Below the pieces are notes generated by a model. It was given only the letters and a program-made list of their open reading frames with translations, did not search any database and was not told the origin of the DNA. A program made the translations under genes and the position numbers. 64,000 nt of DNA from Roseovarius gahaiensis (lineage in GTDB: Bacteria > Pseudomonadota > Alphaproteobacteria > Rhodobacterales > Rhodobacteraceae): positions 1-64,000 of the forward strand of contig NZ_JAAORB010000007.1 in the NCBI RefSeq assembly GCF_011601345.1, given 5' to 3'. This document shows positions 1 through 7,295 of this stretch, in pieces. How positions within the stretch are numbered: the stretch's first letter is position 1; each line of letters begins with the position of its first letter.

Positions 1-28
1 CAGATCAAGGACGCCGCATAACCTCGCA

Positions 29-481
29 TCAAGCTGCGCCACTCAGGCGAGTTTCAACATCAAGCGGGACATTCCCCTTCGGATCGCGAGACGCAACATT
101 CGGGAACTGGAAGATGATCGTCGAAAATCTGCGGCTGCCGATTGTCTCGGAGAGGCGGGTTGCGTCAACTCCTGTCTTGGCCTGCGCACCAAGTCTGATG
201 AGTTTTCGGGCATTCTGGTAGGCCATGTCAGTCGGGTCGTCTTCCGCTTCACAGGTCGTGGCGACGATAGAGCTGACCGGCACAGCTTTTCGCTTTGCCA
301 ATGACAGGGAAAAGCTGAAATTGCCTTCGCCGACGAACAGGACGCTGCCCAACCGCACACGTGCCAAGAAGTCGAATTTCCCTTTCCTTTTGAGTAGCTT
401 CTTGTGCGAGAGTTGCAGGTCGGATCGACCAACGGCCTGCTGTACAGCCTCCAAGAGCGTGGAACCGCGAAATTCGTACAT
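29..481 (-). CDS. BMT5-like (DUF2431) Rossmann-fold methyltransferase-like protein, apparently C-terminally truncated
   Basis: Residues about 48-65 read VLFVGEGNFSFSLSLAKR, which matches the glycine-rich SAM-binding strand and loop of BMT5-like/DUF2431 proteins (eukaryotic members methylate 25S rRNA uridine; bacterial roles are unknown). The later segment IIFQFPNVASRD fits the family's conserved F-x-F-P motif. The ATG at 481 was chosen because it follows a GGGGG tract; a TTG lies four codons upstream. After the F-P-N motif the sequence stops resembling the family and ends after about 15 residues, while full domains continue with a helical section. The end therefore looks cut or frameshifted, perhaps at the edge of the mobile element. 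Function of this copy is unknown. Confidence 0.55.
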   Translation of the reverse strand: MYEFRGSTLLEAVQQAVGRSDLQLSHKKLLKRKGKFDFLARVRLGSVLFVGEGNFSFSLSLAKRKAVPVSSIVATTCEAEDDPTDMAYQNARKLIRLGAQAKTGVDATRLSETIGSRRFSTIIFQFPNVASRDPKGNVPLDVETRLSGAA

Positions 482-964
482 AGAAGCCCCCAACGAAACA
501 AAGATGCGTTCGACTATAGGGAGGCAAGGTTAACGATTGCTTCACCATGCGTTCGGTTGTGCTGTTTCCGGGGTGGGAAGTAAGCCCACCCCGAAAAGCC
601 ACGGTATCTCCCAACCGATAAGGGTCTGTTTCCTTGGTCCTATCATTTTGTCCTTGGGCAACGTCTTCATCCTTCCAAAGATAATGACTGCTGCGATCTT
701 CTATCTGCACATTTCATACGGGCAGAGCATGCTGAGTTTGTTTTGGGTGCCGGGTGCGCCGCCGCCGTCCTTGGTCACGCGATCTCGGCCCCGGCGGGTG
801 AACGCGCGTGATTGCTGTCGGGCGTTCCGTTGCCCGACGCTCTTCGATACCACCGCACAGACTCAATCACAGGAATTGGCAAAGGCGATTCAGCGGTCGG
901 TCTTGGTGTTGCCCGCGTGGTTCCTGATTCCTGTGCGTGTTGCCGATCCGTTTCGCCTCTGGCG
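482..964. other. 483-base stretch without a recognisable gene
   Basis: No open frame here resembles a known family or has a convincing ribosome site; the longest frame, on the + strand, has odd composition. Part of it (about 600-730) is more AT-rich than the rest of the window. It contains two perfect inverted repeats: nine-base arms at 569-577 and 585-593, and seven-base arms GTCGGGC and GCCCGAC around 815-838. It lies downstream of the arm-domain gene and upstream of the methyltransferase-like gene, so it may hold a terminator and a promoter. Nothing more can be supported. Confidence 0.5.
569..593 (-). terminator. Strong hairpin downstream of the arm-domain gene
   Basis: Nine-base perfect arms (CGGGGTGGG and CCCACCCCG) flank a seven-base loop. 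There is no T-run on either side, so a Rho-independent terminator is not proven. It lies about 370 bases past the stop of the arm-domain gene on the same strand, so it could equally be a structured site used by the element. Confidence 0.3.
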
Positions 965-1732
965 CTAAATCTCCGTGTCAGGGTCAATCTCGGCTGCATA
1001 GGTATCTTGCAGCGTGTTTCTCTCGTGTTTGCAGGCCATAGGCATAGCCTGAGGTCTGCTTGTCCCTTTGGCTGATGTCTCGGACGGCATGGTGTTTCCC
1101 TGTTTCTCGGGGGTAACATGGGGGAACCCGTCCAGGACGCGCTCCGATTGATGCACCTGCCGCAGGAGTTGGCCGCTCTTGTGCATGGGTCGCGGATCGT
1201 TCCCCACGGATGCCTCAATCCGTGCTTCCCGTGCGAGTTTCCTTGCCAGTTCCAAAGCAACATCACCCACCTTGCCAAGAGTGAGTTTATATTGGCGTTT
1301 GTTCCCCTTGATCCTGAACATCACGATGTAGGATCGGGCACCGCTAGGACGGATGCGCAGGCCGAACCCATGCGGTGTTTCGGACCAGATCGTGTATTCC
1401 ATCGCGCGGGGTGGGGCAGTTGCCACGGTTTCCTCGGTCAGGTCAGGGCGCACCATGACTGCGAGCACTTGGCGGTCGGTATCAACGTGAGGAATGAAAA
1501 GCAGGTCGTCCGGGTCCACATCCGCGATGTATTCCTCGGAGACGCGCAGTTCTTCCTTGTAGTAGCGAGGTGGTATGTCTCGGAAGACGCGTTTGGCGCA
1601 CTGGTCCGAATATCCTTGCAAGCGGAGCGCCCAGTAGGGATCGTGCCTTGCTCTGGCGTCTTTCGGGCCGATGGGTTCCCGCTGCTGCCGCCGAACCATC
1701 TGTGCGTCGGTTGGGTTCTTGCGGGGCTTCAT
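965..1732 (-). CDS. Protein with integrase-type arm DNA-binding domain but no recombinase catalytic domain
   Basis: The 255-residue product has a basic N-terminus, an acidic middle (about 70-100), and at about 107-180 a segment matching the arm-type DNA-binding domain at the N-terminus of P4/lambda-like tyrosine integrases (DUF4102-like): WSETPHGFGLRIRPSG, then SYIVMFRI, then LTLGKVGD, then an AR-rich helix ending VGNDPRP. In an integrase this would lead into the SAM-like and catalytic domains; here only about 60 low-complexity residues follow. ATG 1732 was chosen; an in-frame TTG exists at 1747. It lies on the same strand as, and downstream of, the excisionase and recombinase genes, so it is part of the element. 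An accessory DNA-binding role at attachment sites is inferred; a decayed second integrase is the alternative. Confidence 0.6.
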   Translation of the reverse strand: MKPRKNPTDAQMVRRQQREPIGPKDARARHDPYWALRLQGYSDQCAKRVFRDIPPRYYKEELRVSEEYIADVDPDDLLFIPHVDTDRQVLAVMVRPDLTEETVATAPPRAMEYTIWSETPHGFGLRIRPSGARSYIVMFRIKGNKRQYKLTLGKVGDVALELARKLAREARIEASVGNDPRPMHKSGQLLRQVHQSERVLDGFPHVTPEKQGNTMPSETSAKGTSRPQAMPMACKHERNTLQDTYAAEIDPDTEI

Positions 1733-1759
1733 GGCGAGACCCCGCAAGTCGTGACCGGA

Positions 1760-1966
1760 TCAGGCGATTTCAGCCTTTCGCGCCCCCAGGTATTCGGCAA
1801 GCTGCGGAATGGTTGCCGTGGTGTAGACGGATGGGCCGGAAGCCAGATAAAGGATAGCCCCTTCGCCACCGTTGGCGCGGCCTCCCGCGATCTGGCTGCG
1901 CCGCACAAGCGCACCGCCTCCGCTCTTGGCCGGGATGAGGATGAAGTTGTCATTGTGATCTTCCAT
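1760..1966 (-). CDS. Small hypothetical protein of the integrative element (68 aa)
   Basis: Begins MEDHNDNFILIPAK and ends in a helix-like tail YLGARKAEIA. ATG 1966 is preferred over an upstream in-frame ATG at 2026 because GAAAGGG lies a suitable distance before it. The stop lies 27 bases before the arm-domain gene on the same strand, so the two are probably cotranscribed. No family is recognised. A small regulator or structural partner of the neighbouring element proteins is a guess only. Confidence 0.5.
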   Translation of the reverse strand: MEDHNDNFILIPAKSGGGALVRRSQIAGGRANGGEGAILYLASGPSVYTTATIPQLAEYLGARKAEIA

Positions 1967-2080
1967 GACGAGACCCTTTCTGTTGGTTGGCGTCATGGTG
2001 AAGGCAGGACGGCCTTCACCTATCAATACAAACCAGACCCTCAGAAGGTGTCAACAATTCATTTTGGTAAGGCACTGAAA

Positions 2081-2314
2081 TCAATTGATGATTCCGCACT
2101 CCACGCTCGACGTGGATCGTAGGGCTGTGGTCCGCTGTTCAATCCATGCGTCCAAATCGCTCGGGCGGTAGTAAACCCTGCCACCGTGGCGCACGAATGT
2201 TGGACCGTGCGACGACGTACTCCGCAGTTTGGCGAGATACTTGGGGCTGTAGCGAAAGCCGTAGCTGGTGTTGATGTACCGGACAGCTTCATCCGGTCTC
2301 AGATGACGTTCCAA
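2081..2314 (-). CDS. AlpA/excisionase-type helix-turn-helix protein
   Basis: The 77-residue product has the layout of small MerR-like (HTH_17/AlpA) excisionases: RPDEAVRYI, then YSPKYLAKLR, then the wing PTFVRHGGRVYYRPSDLDAWIE. Such proteins bend attachment-site DNA or activate integrase genes. The TTG at 2314 was chosen over the ATG at 2422 because a clear AAGGAG (2323-2328) lies eight bases before it and homology begins at once; the extra 36 residues of the longer reading look like noise. It lies between the recombinase and the other element genes on the same strand and is probably the recombination directionality factor. Confidence 0.75.
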   Translation of the reverse strand: MERHLRPDEAVRYINTSYGFRYSPKYLAKLRSTSSHGPTFVRHGGRVYYRPSDLDAWIEQRTTALRSTSSVECGIIN

Positions 2315-2455
2315 TGGTGTCACTCCTTCTTGCCGTTGGAATGCCACGCTTCTTGTGGCTGCATTACATACAGTGAAACGCTGATTTCTTTCGGCCACCC
2401 ATGGCAACTTTTTTGCCCCCATGGCGTAAAGCTCTGAATTGAAGAGACTCTTTTT

Positions 2456-3649
2456 TCAGTTGTTGTCGCGCTTGAAAGGCAGTCTGCCAGACATATCGTT
2501 CAAGGCTCGCCGCAACGGGTCTTCGGTCAGGTGTGCATATCGGGCGGTCGTCTCAGGTGATTTGTGACCCAAGAGCTTACCGATCACTTGAAGGCTCAAA
2601 CCTTGTGCCGCACCCACCGACGCAAATGTGTGCCGCAGATCGTGGATACGGACATCCGCAATCCCGGCGTGTTCCGAAATACGCTTCCAAGGGCGCTTGA
2701 GGTCAGCACGCGGCTTGTTTGGGTTATCACCAGCGACAACATAGGTTCCCGCGCGGGGTAGGTTCTCCAATAACTCAATGGCGGCATTCGACAGATAGAC
2801 CGTCTTTCGTCCGGTCTTACTGTCAGGCAAGTTCAGCAAGCCGCGCTCCAAATCCACCTCGTTCCAGCGAAGATGCAAGATTTCTCGAAGGCGGCACCCG
2901 GTAAGTACGAGCAAACGGAACGCTCCGGTGACATGCGGGGAGATGACTTCGCGCATATTTTTATCTTTGGGGCGGTGCTTGGTCTTGGCATCGGTTCGCA
3001 GCGTCCATGGCAGACCGATGGTTTCGGCTTCTTCGAGTGTCTTGGCCAAACTGTCCAATTCGTCTTGGCTCAGGAATCGTTCCTTCGATCCGTCTTTGTA
3101 GACCTTCACGCCTGGACATGGGTTGGCCTTCACAAGGCCATGGTTCATCGCGTAGGTGAAAATACCGCCCAAAAGTCGAACGGTTCGTGTTGCCGTACCC
3201 TTGCCGCCCGTTATGATCGAGCGCCCCTTCTCCGTGCGTATGTCTCGCGCCGTCTTTCCTTCGGCAACGTCTACTAAAAGCTGCTCAACATCGCGCCGCG
3301 TCAAAGAGCTGATTTTCTTTTTTCCGACCAACGGGCGGATGTGACCGTTGATCCGCCCAAGGTCCGTTTTGATGGTGCTCGGCTTCTTGGTCGTCATCCC
3401 GTGCTTGATGTAGTCATCACAGAGCTGGTTGACGGTCATTTCGGCTCGCGCCTGCCGTTCCTTTCCAACCAGATCGTTTCCAAGGTGTGCGGATGCCAGA
3501 TAGGATTCGGCGGCTTTGCGGGCCTCGTCGGTCGTGACTGGACCTGTCGCGGTTTGGTGCCGCTGCTTTAAGTGCATCATGTGCAGCAAAGGAGACGATC
3601 TATGGCCACAGGCAGAACAGGTGAATTCTGCAAAAGACGCGTTGCGCAT
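2456..3649 (-). CDS. Tyrosine recombinase (site-specific integrase)
   Basis: 397 residues. The SAM-like core-binding domain starts near 72 (TVNQLCDDYIKHG) and the catalytic domain runs from about 200 to 385. Catalytic residues are visible: Arg in LTGCRLREILHLRW, Lys near DSKTGRKTVYL, HDLRHTFAS, the second His in LLGHKSPETT, and the nucleophile Tyr in ARYAHLTEDP. It resembles P4-type integrases, but the usual N-terminal arm domain is reduced to its last helix (TTDEARKAAESYL). In its place the first 37 residues carry C11, C14, H26 and H31, a near C2H2 spacing. No clear ribosome site precedes ATG 3649, and the frame stays open upstream, so the start is uncertain. It probably drives excision and integration of this element. 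Confidence 0.88.
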   Translation of the reverse strand: MRNASFAEFTCSACGHRSSPLLHMMHLKQRHQTATGPVTTDEARKAAESYLASAHLGNDLVGKERQARAEMTVNQLCDDYIKHGMTTKKPSTIKTDLGRINGHIRPLVGKKKISSLTRRDVEQLLVDVAEGKTARDIRTEKGRSIITGGKGTATRTVRLLGGIFTYAMNHGLVKANPCPGVKVYKDGSKERFLSQDELDSLAKTLEEAETIGLPWTLRTDAKTKHRPKDKNMREVISPHVTGAFRLLVLTGCRLREILHLRWNEVDLERGLLNLPDSKTGRKTVYLSNAAIELLENLPRAGTYVVAGDNPNKPRADLKRPWKRISEHAGIADVRIHDLRHTFASVGAAQGLSLQVIGKLLGHKSPETTARYAHLTEDPLRRALNDMSGRLPFKRDNN

Positions 3650-3710
3650 TGCGCGGACCAGCGGGCTGACACGGTGGCGACATCCCGCTTGAAAGCCGTC
3701 CCGAAGGCGG

Positions 3711-3791
3711 GTTGAGGATCGGACCCAAGCCGACGTTCAATATATCACCCGCTATATCCGCAAGGTGCAGCGCGAGAACGGGATCGCTTGA
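3711..3791 (+). pseudogene. 3' remnant, probably of a cytochrome c-type gene
   Basis: The frame reads VQYITRYIRKVQRENGIA and then TGA. A C-terminal helix of this form is typical of class I cytochrome c domains (D-x-x-x-I-x-x-Y-V-x-x-x-Q-x-x-N-G-I), but no heme motif remains because everything upstream is missing or replaced by sequence near the integrase start. Its stop overlaps the ATG of the next remnant (TGATG), the arrangement of a real operon. The assignment rests on about 20 residues and is tentative. Confidence 0.4.
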
Positions 3792-3931
3792 TGGGTGTGC
3801 TGTTATTTCACGCCGCGCAAGAAACCCGCGAGATCGGCTTTTGGGTGGACAATACCGGCGACCGGCTGTTTCACTGCCACATGATCAGCCACGCCAAAAG
3901 CGGCATGATAACAAGGGTGCAGGTGACATGA
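3791..3931 (+). pseudogene. Multicopper oxidase remnant (internal or 5' deletion)
   Basis: This 46-codon frame starts MGVLLFHAAQ and then jumps to ETREIGFWVDNTGD and LFHCHMISHAKSGM. The second part is the classic C-terminal copper motif of multicopper oxidases (H-C-H-x3-H-x4-M), binding the type 1 and trinuclear copper sites. About 400 upstream residues are absent. The ATG overlaps the previous stop and the TGA overlaps the next gene's ATG, so the original operon junctions seem kept while the body was lost. Not functional as an oxidase. Confidence 0.75.
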
Positions 3932-4425
3932 AAATATGGAGTCTGATCGCCGCGCCGGTGGCACTTGTCCTTGCCGGGGTTGGCGCGTGGCTGGCGCTGC
4001 GCGATGCACCGCAGGTCGCCATGGATCCCACCACGCCAGTGATGCCGGCCACGGTGGATATCGCGCAAGGAAAGGCGCTTTATGCCCAAAGCTGCGCGTC
4101 CTGCCACGGTGCCAACCTCGAAGGGCAGCCGGATTGGGAAACTCCCGACGCGGAGGGGCGTCTGCCCGCGCCGCCGCACAATGAAACCGGGCACACTTGG
4201 CACCACCCCGATCGGGTTTTGTTTCAATACACGAAGCTCGGTGGACAGGACGCTCTGGCGCTGCAAGGGGTGGAGTTCGACAGCGGCATGCCCGCATTCG
4301 GCGATGTCCTTACGGATCGCGAGATCTGGAATGTCCTTGCCTACATCCAATCCACTTGGCCCGCGCAGGAGCGCGCTACGCAGGCCGACCGCACGGCTGC
4401 CGATATGGCCAACGGTGGGACGTGA
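3928..4425 (+). CDS. Membrane-anchored class I cytochrome c
   Basis: 165 residues. An uncleaved or cleavable hydrophobic N-terminus (about 4-24) is followed by a periplasmic domain with heme motif C56-A-S-C59-H60 and a likely axial Met in SGMPAFGD (M121). The helix DREIWNVLAYIQSTWP is the usual C-terminal helix. ATG 3928 overlaps the stop of the multicopper-oxidase remnant by four bases. Genes of this type often sit next to multicopper oxidases and copper-handling genes, so an electron-transfer partner in copper oxidation is a reasonable inference. With its partner broken, its present role is unclear. Confidence 0.85.
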   Translation: MKIWSLIAAPVALVLAGVGAWLALRDAPQVAMDPTTPVMPATVDIAQGKALYAQSCASCHGANLEGQPDWETPDAEGRLPAPPHNETGHTWHHPDRVLFQYTKLGGQDALALQGVEFDSGMPAFGDVLTDREIWNVLAYIQSTWPAQERATQADRTAADMANGGT

Positions 4426-4426
4426 T

Positions 4427-4830
4427 ATGAAGAAGTTCAGCTCGATGATCGTGATGGCGCTTTCGCTGGCGCTGCCCTTGTAGATAGCGGCTTAGGATCT
4501 GTCTGAGGATAAGGCACGCAAACTGGCTTCGTGGCGGCCATCGCGATCTTAAAGGTCCGACCGGCCGAGGCGCAGGCAGCGTTGCCGGTCGAGCTGCTCG
4601 CGCACGAACGCGACCCCAATGCGCCAGTTCCGGGCAGCCCTGAGGGTGATGTCACGGTGGTCGCGTTTTTCGACGACAACTGCCGCTATTGCCGGCGCGC
4701 CAAGCCCTCGATAGGCTTGGCACAGGCCCTTGGTATCACGGCTACGCCATCATTCGTGATCGGCGACACCCTTGTCCCCGGTGTCGTGGACGTGGAACAC
4801 TTGCGGACGCTTGTCTCCGATGCGAGGTAA
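4427..4830 (+). pseudogene. DsbA-family thiol oxidoreductase pseudogene
   Basis: A signal-peptide-like start (MKKFSSMIVMALSLALPL) meets TAG at 4481. A second frame from about 4531 encodes LPVELLAHERDPNAP, then VVAFFDDNCRYCRRAKPS, the thioredoxin-fold strand with a C-x2-C site, followed directly by LGITATPSFVIGDTLVPG, the conserved cis-Pro and C-terminal part. The whole helical insertion between them (roughly 80-100 residues in family members) is missing. A frame break plus an internal deletion makes this a dead gene, matching the decay of the preceding oxidase gene. Confidence 0.8.
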
Positions 4831-4838
4831 CTAGAACA

Positions 4839-5525
4839 ATGAAGACAGCTGCAAAAACGGGCCTGACACGGCGCCATTTTATCGTCACGGCCTCCGCGCT
4901 GTTCGCGCCGCCCGTCGCGGGGCCGCTTCTGGCGGATTCCTGGCCGAGCGAGGCGCAGAAAAGCGCGTGGGATGCCGAAGTGACCCCGCCCCGCTTCGAC
5001 CTTAAGACGTCCAATCCCTGGGGCCTTGATCCGCGCTTTCTTCCGCAACGGGTCGAGGCCCGTGCGGGCCTTGTTCCGGGAAACATCCATGTGGATGCCA
5101 TCGCCCGTTACCTTTATCATATCGAGCACGGCGGTACGGCCATGCGCTATGGCGTAGCGATCGCACGCGGCGATCTTTACGAGCCCGGCACCTACACGAT
5201 CCGGCGCAAGGTCCGGTGGCCACACTGGACGCCGACGCGTTCGATGATCGAGCGGGATCCCGAACTATACGCGGATGTCGAAGACGGCATGGAGCCGGGC
5301 CCCGAAAATCCGCTGGGTTCGCGGGCCTTTTATCTCTTCGTCGGTGATCGCGACACCTATCTGCGCATCCACGGCTCGCCGGAGCCCCGCTCTATTGGCG
5401 GCCGCGCAAGCTCAGGCTGCGTGCGGATGGTCATGACCCATATCAACGCGCTCTATCCGAAGGTTGAAACTGGCGTGACAGCCTACCTGCATCCGCCGGA
5501 AGACTATGTCAGCGCGCATAGTTGA
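4839..5525 (+). CDS. L,D-transpeptidase (ErfK/YbiS/YkuD family), exported
   Basis: 228 residues. The N-terminus TRRHFIVTASALFAPP carries a twin-arginine followed by a hydrophobic stretch, suggesting Tat export. The YkuD domain follows, with catalytic H178 in RIHGSPEP and C194 in RASSGCVRM. Enzymes of this family form 3-3 cross-links in peptidoglycan or attach lipoproteins to it through diaminopimelate. ATG 4839 lies just after the DsbA-like remnant. A small lipoprotein gene follows 59 bases downstream, so the two may act together at the wall. The gene is intact although its upstream neighbours are decayed. Confidence 0.9.
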   Translation: MKTAAKTGLTRRHFIVTASALFAPPVAGPLLADSWPSEAQKSAWDAEVTPPRFDLKTSNPWGLDPRFLPQRVEARAGLVPGNIHVDAIARYLYHIEHGGTAMRYGVAIARGDLYEPGTYTIRRKVRWPHWTPTRSMIERDPELYADVEDGMEPGPENPLGSRAFYLFVGDRDTYLRIHGSPEPRSIGGRASSGCVRMVMTHINALYPKVETGVTAYLHPPEDYVSAHS

Positions 5526-5584
5526 TCGCAGAAATCGAAACGCCGGATCACACCCGGCGACCTGACCATGCGGGAGGACTGGAC

Positions 5585-5839
5585 TTGATACGAAAATTCA
5601 TTATCGGCTCTGCGTTTTCGGCCTTGCTGAGCGGCTGCACGGCTGGCGTTGGCACAGAGGACAAGGATCCCGGCGCTATTCCCGAGCAGGTCGTTGCCCT
5701 TGCGGCGCCCTACCAGAATGTCGCGACCGCGCGCCTTTTGCCGCGCGACGGATGTTACTGGTATCTTCACGACGGGCCGGTCGAAACAACCTTCTTGCCA
5801 CTTAGAACCGTAGACGGGCGACCGATCTGCACGGCGTGA
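5585..5839 (+). CDS. Small lipoprotein of unknown function
   Basis: 84 residues starting at TTG 5585, chosen because GGGAGGA (5572-5578) lies six bases upstream; an upstream ATG would overlap the transpeptidase gene and lacks a ribosome site. A lipobox LLSGC places the lipidated Cys at residue 18. The mature part is short, with a tail (RDGCYWYLHDG, then GRPICTA) containing two further cysteines that could pair in the periplasm. It lies directly downstream of the L,D-transpeptidase and is probably cotranscribed. No family is named with confidence. Confidence 0.65.
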   Translation: MIRKFIIGSAFSALLSGCTAGVGTEDKDPGAIPEQVVALAAPYQNVATARLLPRDGCYWYLHDGPVETTFLPLRTVDGRPICTA

Positions 5840-5929
5840 CAGTAGAACTCTGCGCCAGTGGCGGCGTTTCCGGTCGGTGCATAGCCTGCAAAGATTGCCG
5901 AGCGTTTAACCAAGACCTATCGCTTCATT

Positions 5930-6064
5930 TCACGCGCCCTTTTCGAGCACATTGCGCCATGCATAGAAGATCTCTTCAGCCTCAGTGGTCGCACCATCGC
6001 GCGCGATGTCATCAAACATCATCCGCAGATTAACCAAGGTCACGAGATAGGTTTGACTGGGCAA
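5930..6064 (-). pseudogene. Short open frame, probably the 3' tail of a lost gene
   Basis: The frame ends LRMMFDDIARDGATTEAE, then EIFYAWRNVLEKGA and a TGA at 5930. Its composition and helical pattern look like a genuine protein C-terminus rather than random sequence. Upstream it stays open only to 6076, where a stop occurs, and no ribosome site or good start is visible (a TTG at 6064 is used here as the limit). It lies between the lipoprotein gene and the RTX gene. The parent family is not recognised; a real small protein cannot be ruled out. Confidence 0.35.
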
Positions 6065-6108
6065 GGGCTTTGTGGCTCATTGGCTGCTGTACTAGTTGGA
6101 TTGGTGTT

Positions 6109-7149
6109 ATGCTGCTTCTTGCAGGTCTTTTGGGTATGATGGCTGTTGGGGCCACAGCGTTTTTCGGCTTCGATATCGGCGCGGAGGATGCTGAGGATGA
6201 CGTGCTGAACATGCCTTTGCCAGATGGCAGTGGCACGGATGATCTGCTGGCCGAGGTCGATAATCTGGGCCAAAGCGATCTGCTATCAGACGCGCCTTAT
6301 CCGCCGGAAAATACTGCCGATCCTGAATGGCAAATCATCACGGGTCAGCCCGGCGCAGATACGATCAATGGATCTGACGTAAACGATCAGATCAACGGCG
6401 GTGCAGGGGATGACCTGATATTCGGCGGCTTTGGTGGCGACCAGTTGTTTGGCGGTGCAGGGGCCGACACGGTAGATGGTCAATCGGGTGATGATACCCT
6501 GCATGGCGGCGATGATAATGACAGCCTTGTAGGGGGCTCCGGTCACGATCAGATATTTGGCCATAACGGGGCAGACACGCTGTTAGGTGGCGATGGCGAT
6601 GACAGCCTTGTCGGTAGCGCGGGCAATGATGTTCTTCTGGGGCAGGACGGTGCGGATGCCTTGCACGGTGATTTGGGCGATGATGTTCTGCAAGGCGGGC
6701 GTGGGGCCGATACGCTGTTTGGGGGATGGGGCAATGACACGATCAGTGGCGTTGTTGACGATCCGGATGTGCCGGGTATCCAGGATCTGGATGAAGGCGA
6801 TTATCTGAATGGCGGCGGCGGTGATGACCTGATTTTGGCGGGGCGCGACGATATCATAAGCACGGGCGACGGCGCCGATACCGTGGCGTTGGGCGATTGG
6901 CTGTCGCAAGATCATCAGGCGCAGGTCACCGATTTTTCCGCAGCCGAAGATTCGCTGATGGTGATCTACGATGACAGCGTTGATCCTGACCCAGACGTGA
7001 CGATCACGCAGGATGAAGAAACCCCGAGCCGTCAGCATGTCGAGTTGAACGGGGTGCGGATCGCGGCCGTGGAGGGGACCGATGGTCTGACTTTGGATCA
7101 TGTCACCTTGATTGCCGAAAGCACTTTGGCCAGTGGTTGGCCCGTCTGA
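6109..7149 (+). CDS. RTX-type calcium-binding repeat protein with N-terminal hydrophobic segment
   Basis: 346 residues from ATG 6109 (a TTG at 6070 is in frame). A hydrophobic stretch (MLLLAGLLGMMAVGATAFFG) comes first, then an acidic linker, then from about 80 to 215 some fifteen nonapeptides of the G-G-x-G-x-D-x-u-x type (GGAGDDLIF, GGAGADTVD, GGDGDDSLV), which form a calcium-stabilised beta-roll. A second short group (GGGGDDLIL, STGDGADTV) follows, then a beta-rich C-terminus. RTX exoproteins are usually sent out by type I secretion using a C-terminal signal and have no N-terminal hydrophobic segment, so this copy may be membrane-anchored. No enzymatic domain and no secretion genes are seen nearby. 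Confidence 0.85.
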   Translation: MLLLAGLLGMMAVGATAFFGFDIGAEDAEDDVLNMPLPDGSGTDDLLAEVDNLGQSDLLSDAPYPPENTADPEWQIITGQPGADTINGSDVNDQINGGAGDDLIFGGFGGDQLFGGAGADTVDGQSGDDTLHGGDDNDSLVGGSGHDQIFGHNGADTLLGGDGDDSLVGSAGNDVLLGQDGADALHGDLGDDVLQGGRGADTLFGGWGNDTISGVVDDPDVPGIQDLDEGDYLNGGGGDDLILAGRDDIISTGDGADTVALGDWLSQDHQAQVTDFSAAEDSLMVIYDDSVDPDPDVTITQDEETPSRQHVELNGVRIAAVEGTDGLTLDHVTLIAESTLASGWPV

Positions 7150-7295
7150 CGCGGCAATGGAATTTGGGCTTTCATTTTGCCCGTATATCTACTAAACGCA
7201 CGCATCCCCGTTTTGCATGGGGCGTTTCTCCATAGGACCTCGCTGGACGACATCCCGGCTTGTGCCCTTCACCCTTTATTGAAAAGGAGACCCCG

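Noticed and set aside
537-968. A 143-codon plus-strand frame in the gap before the arm-domain gene
   Set aside because: Its translation has no family likeness and overlaps hairpins; no ribosome site was visible.
6350-6900. Tandem repeats that might be read as a CRISPR or satellite array
   Set aside because: They are degenerate nine-codon repeats of an RTX coding region in frame, without spacers.
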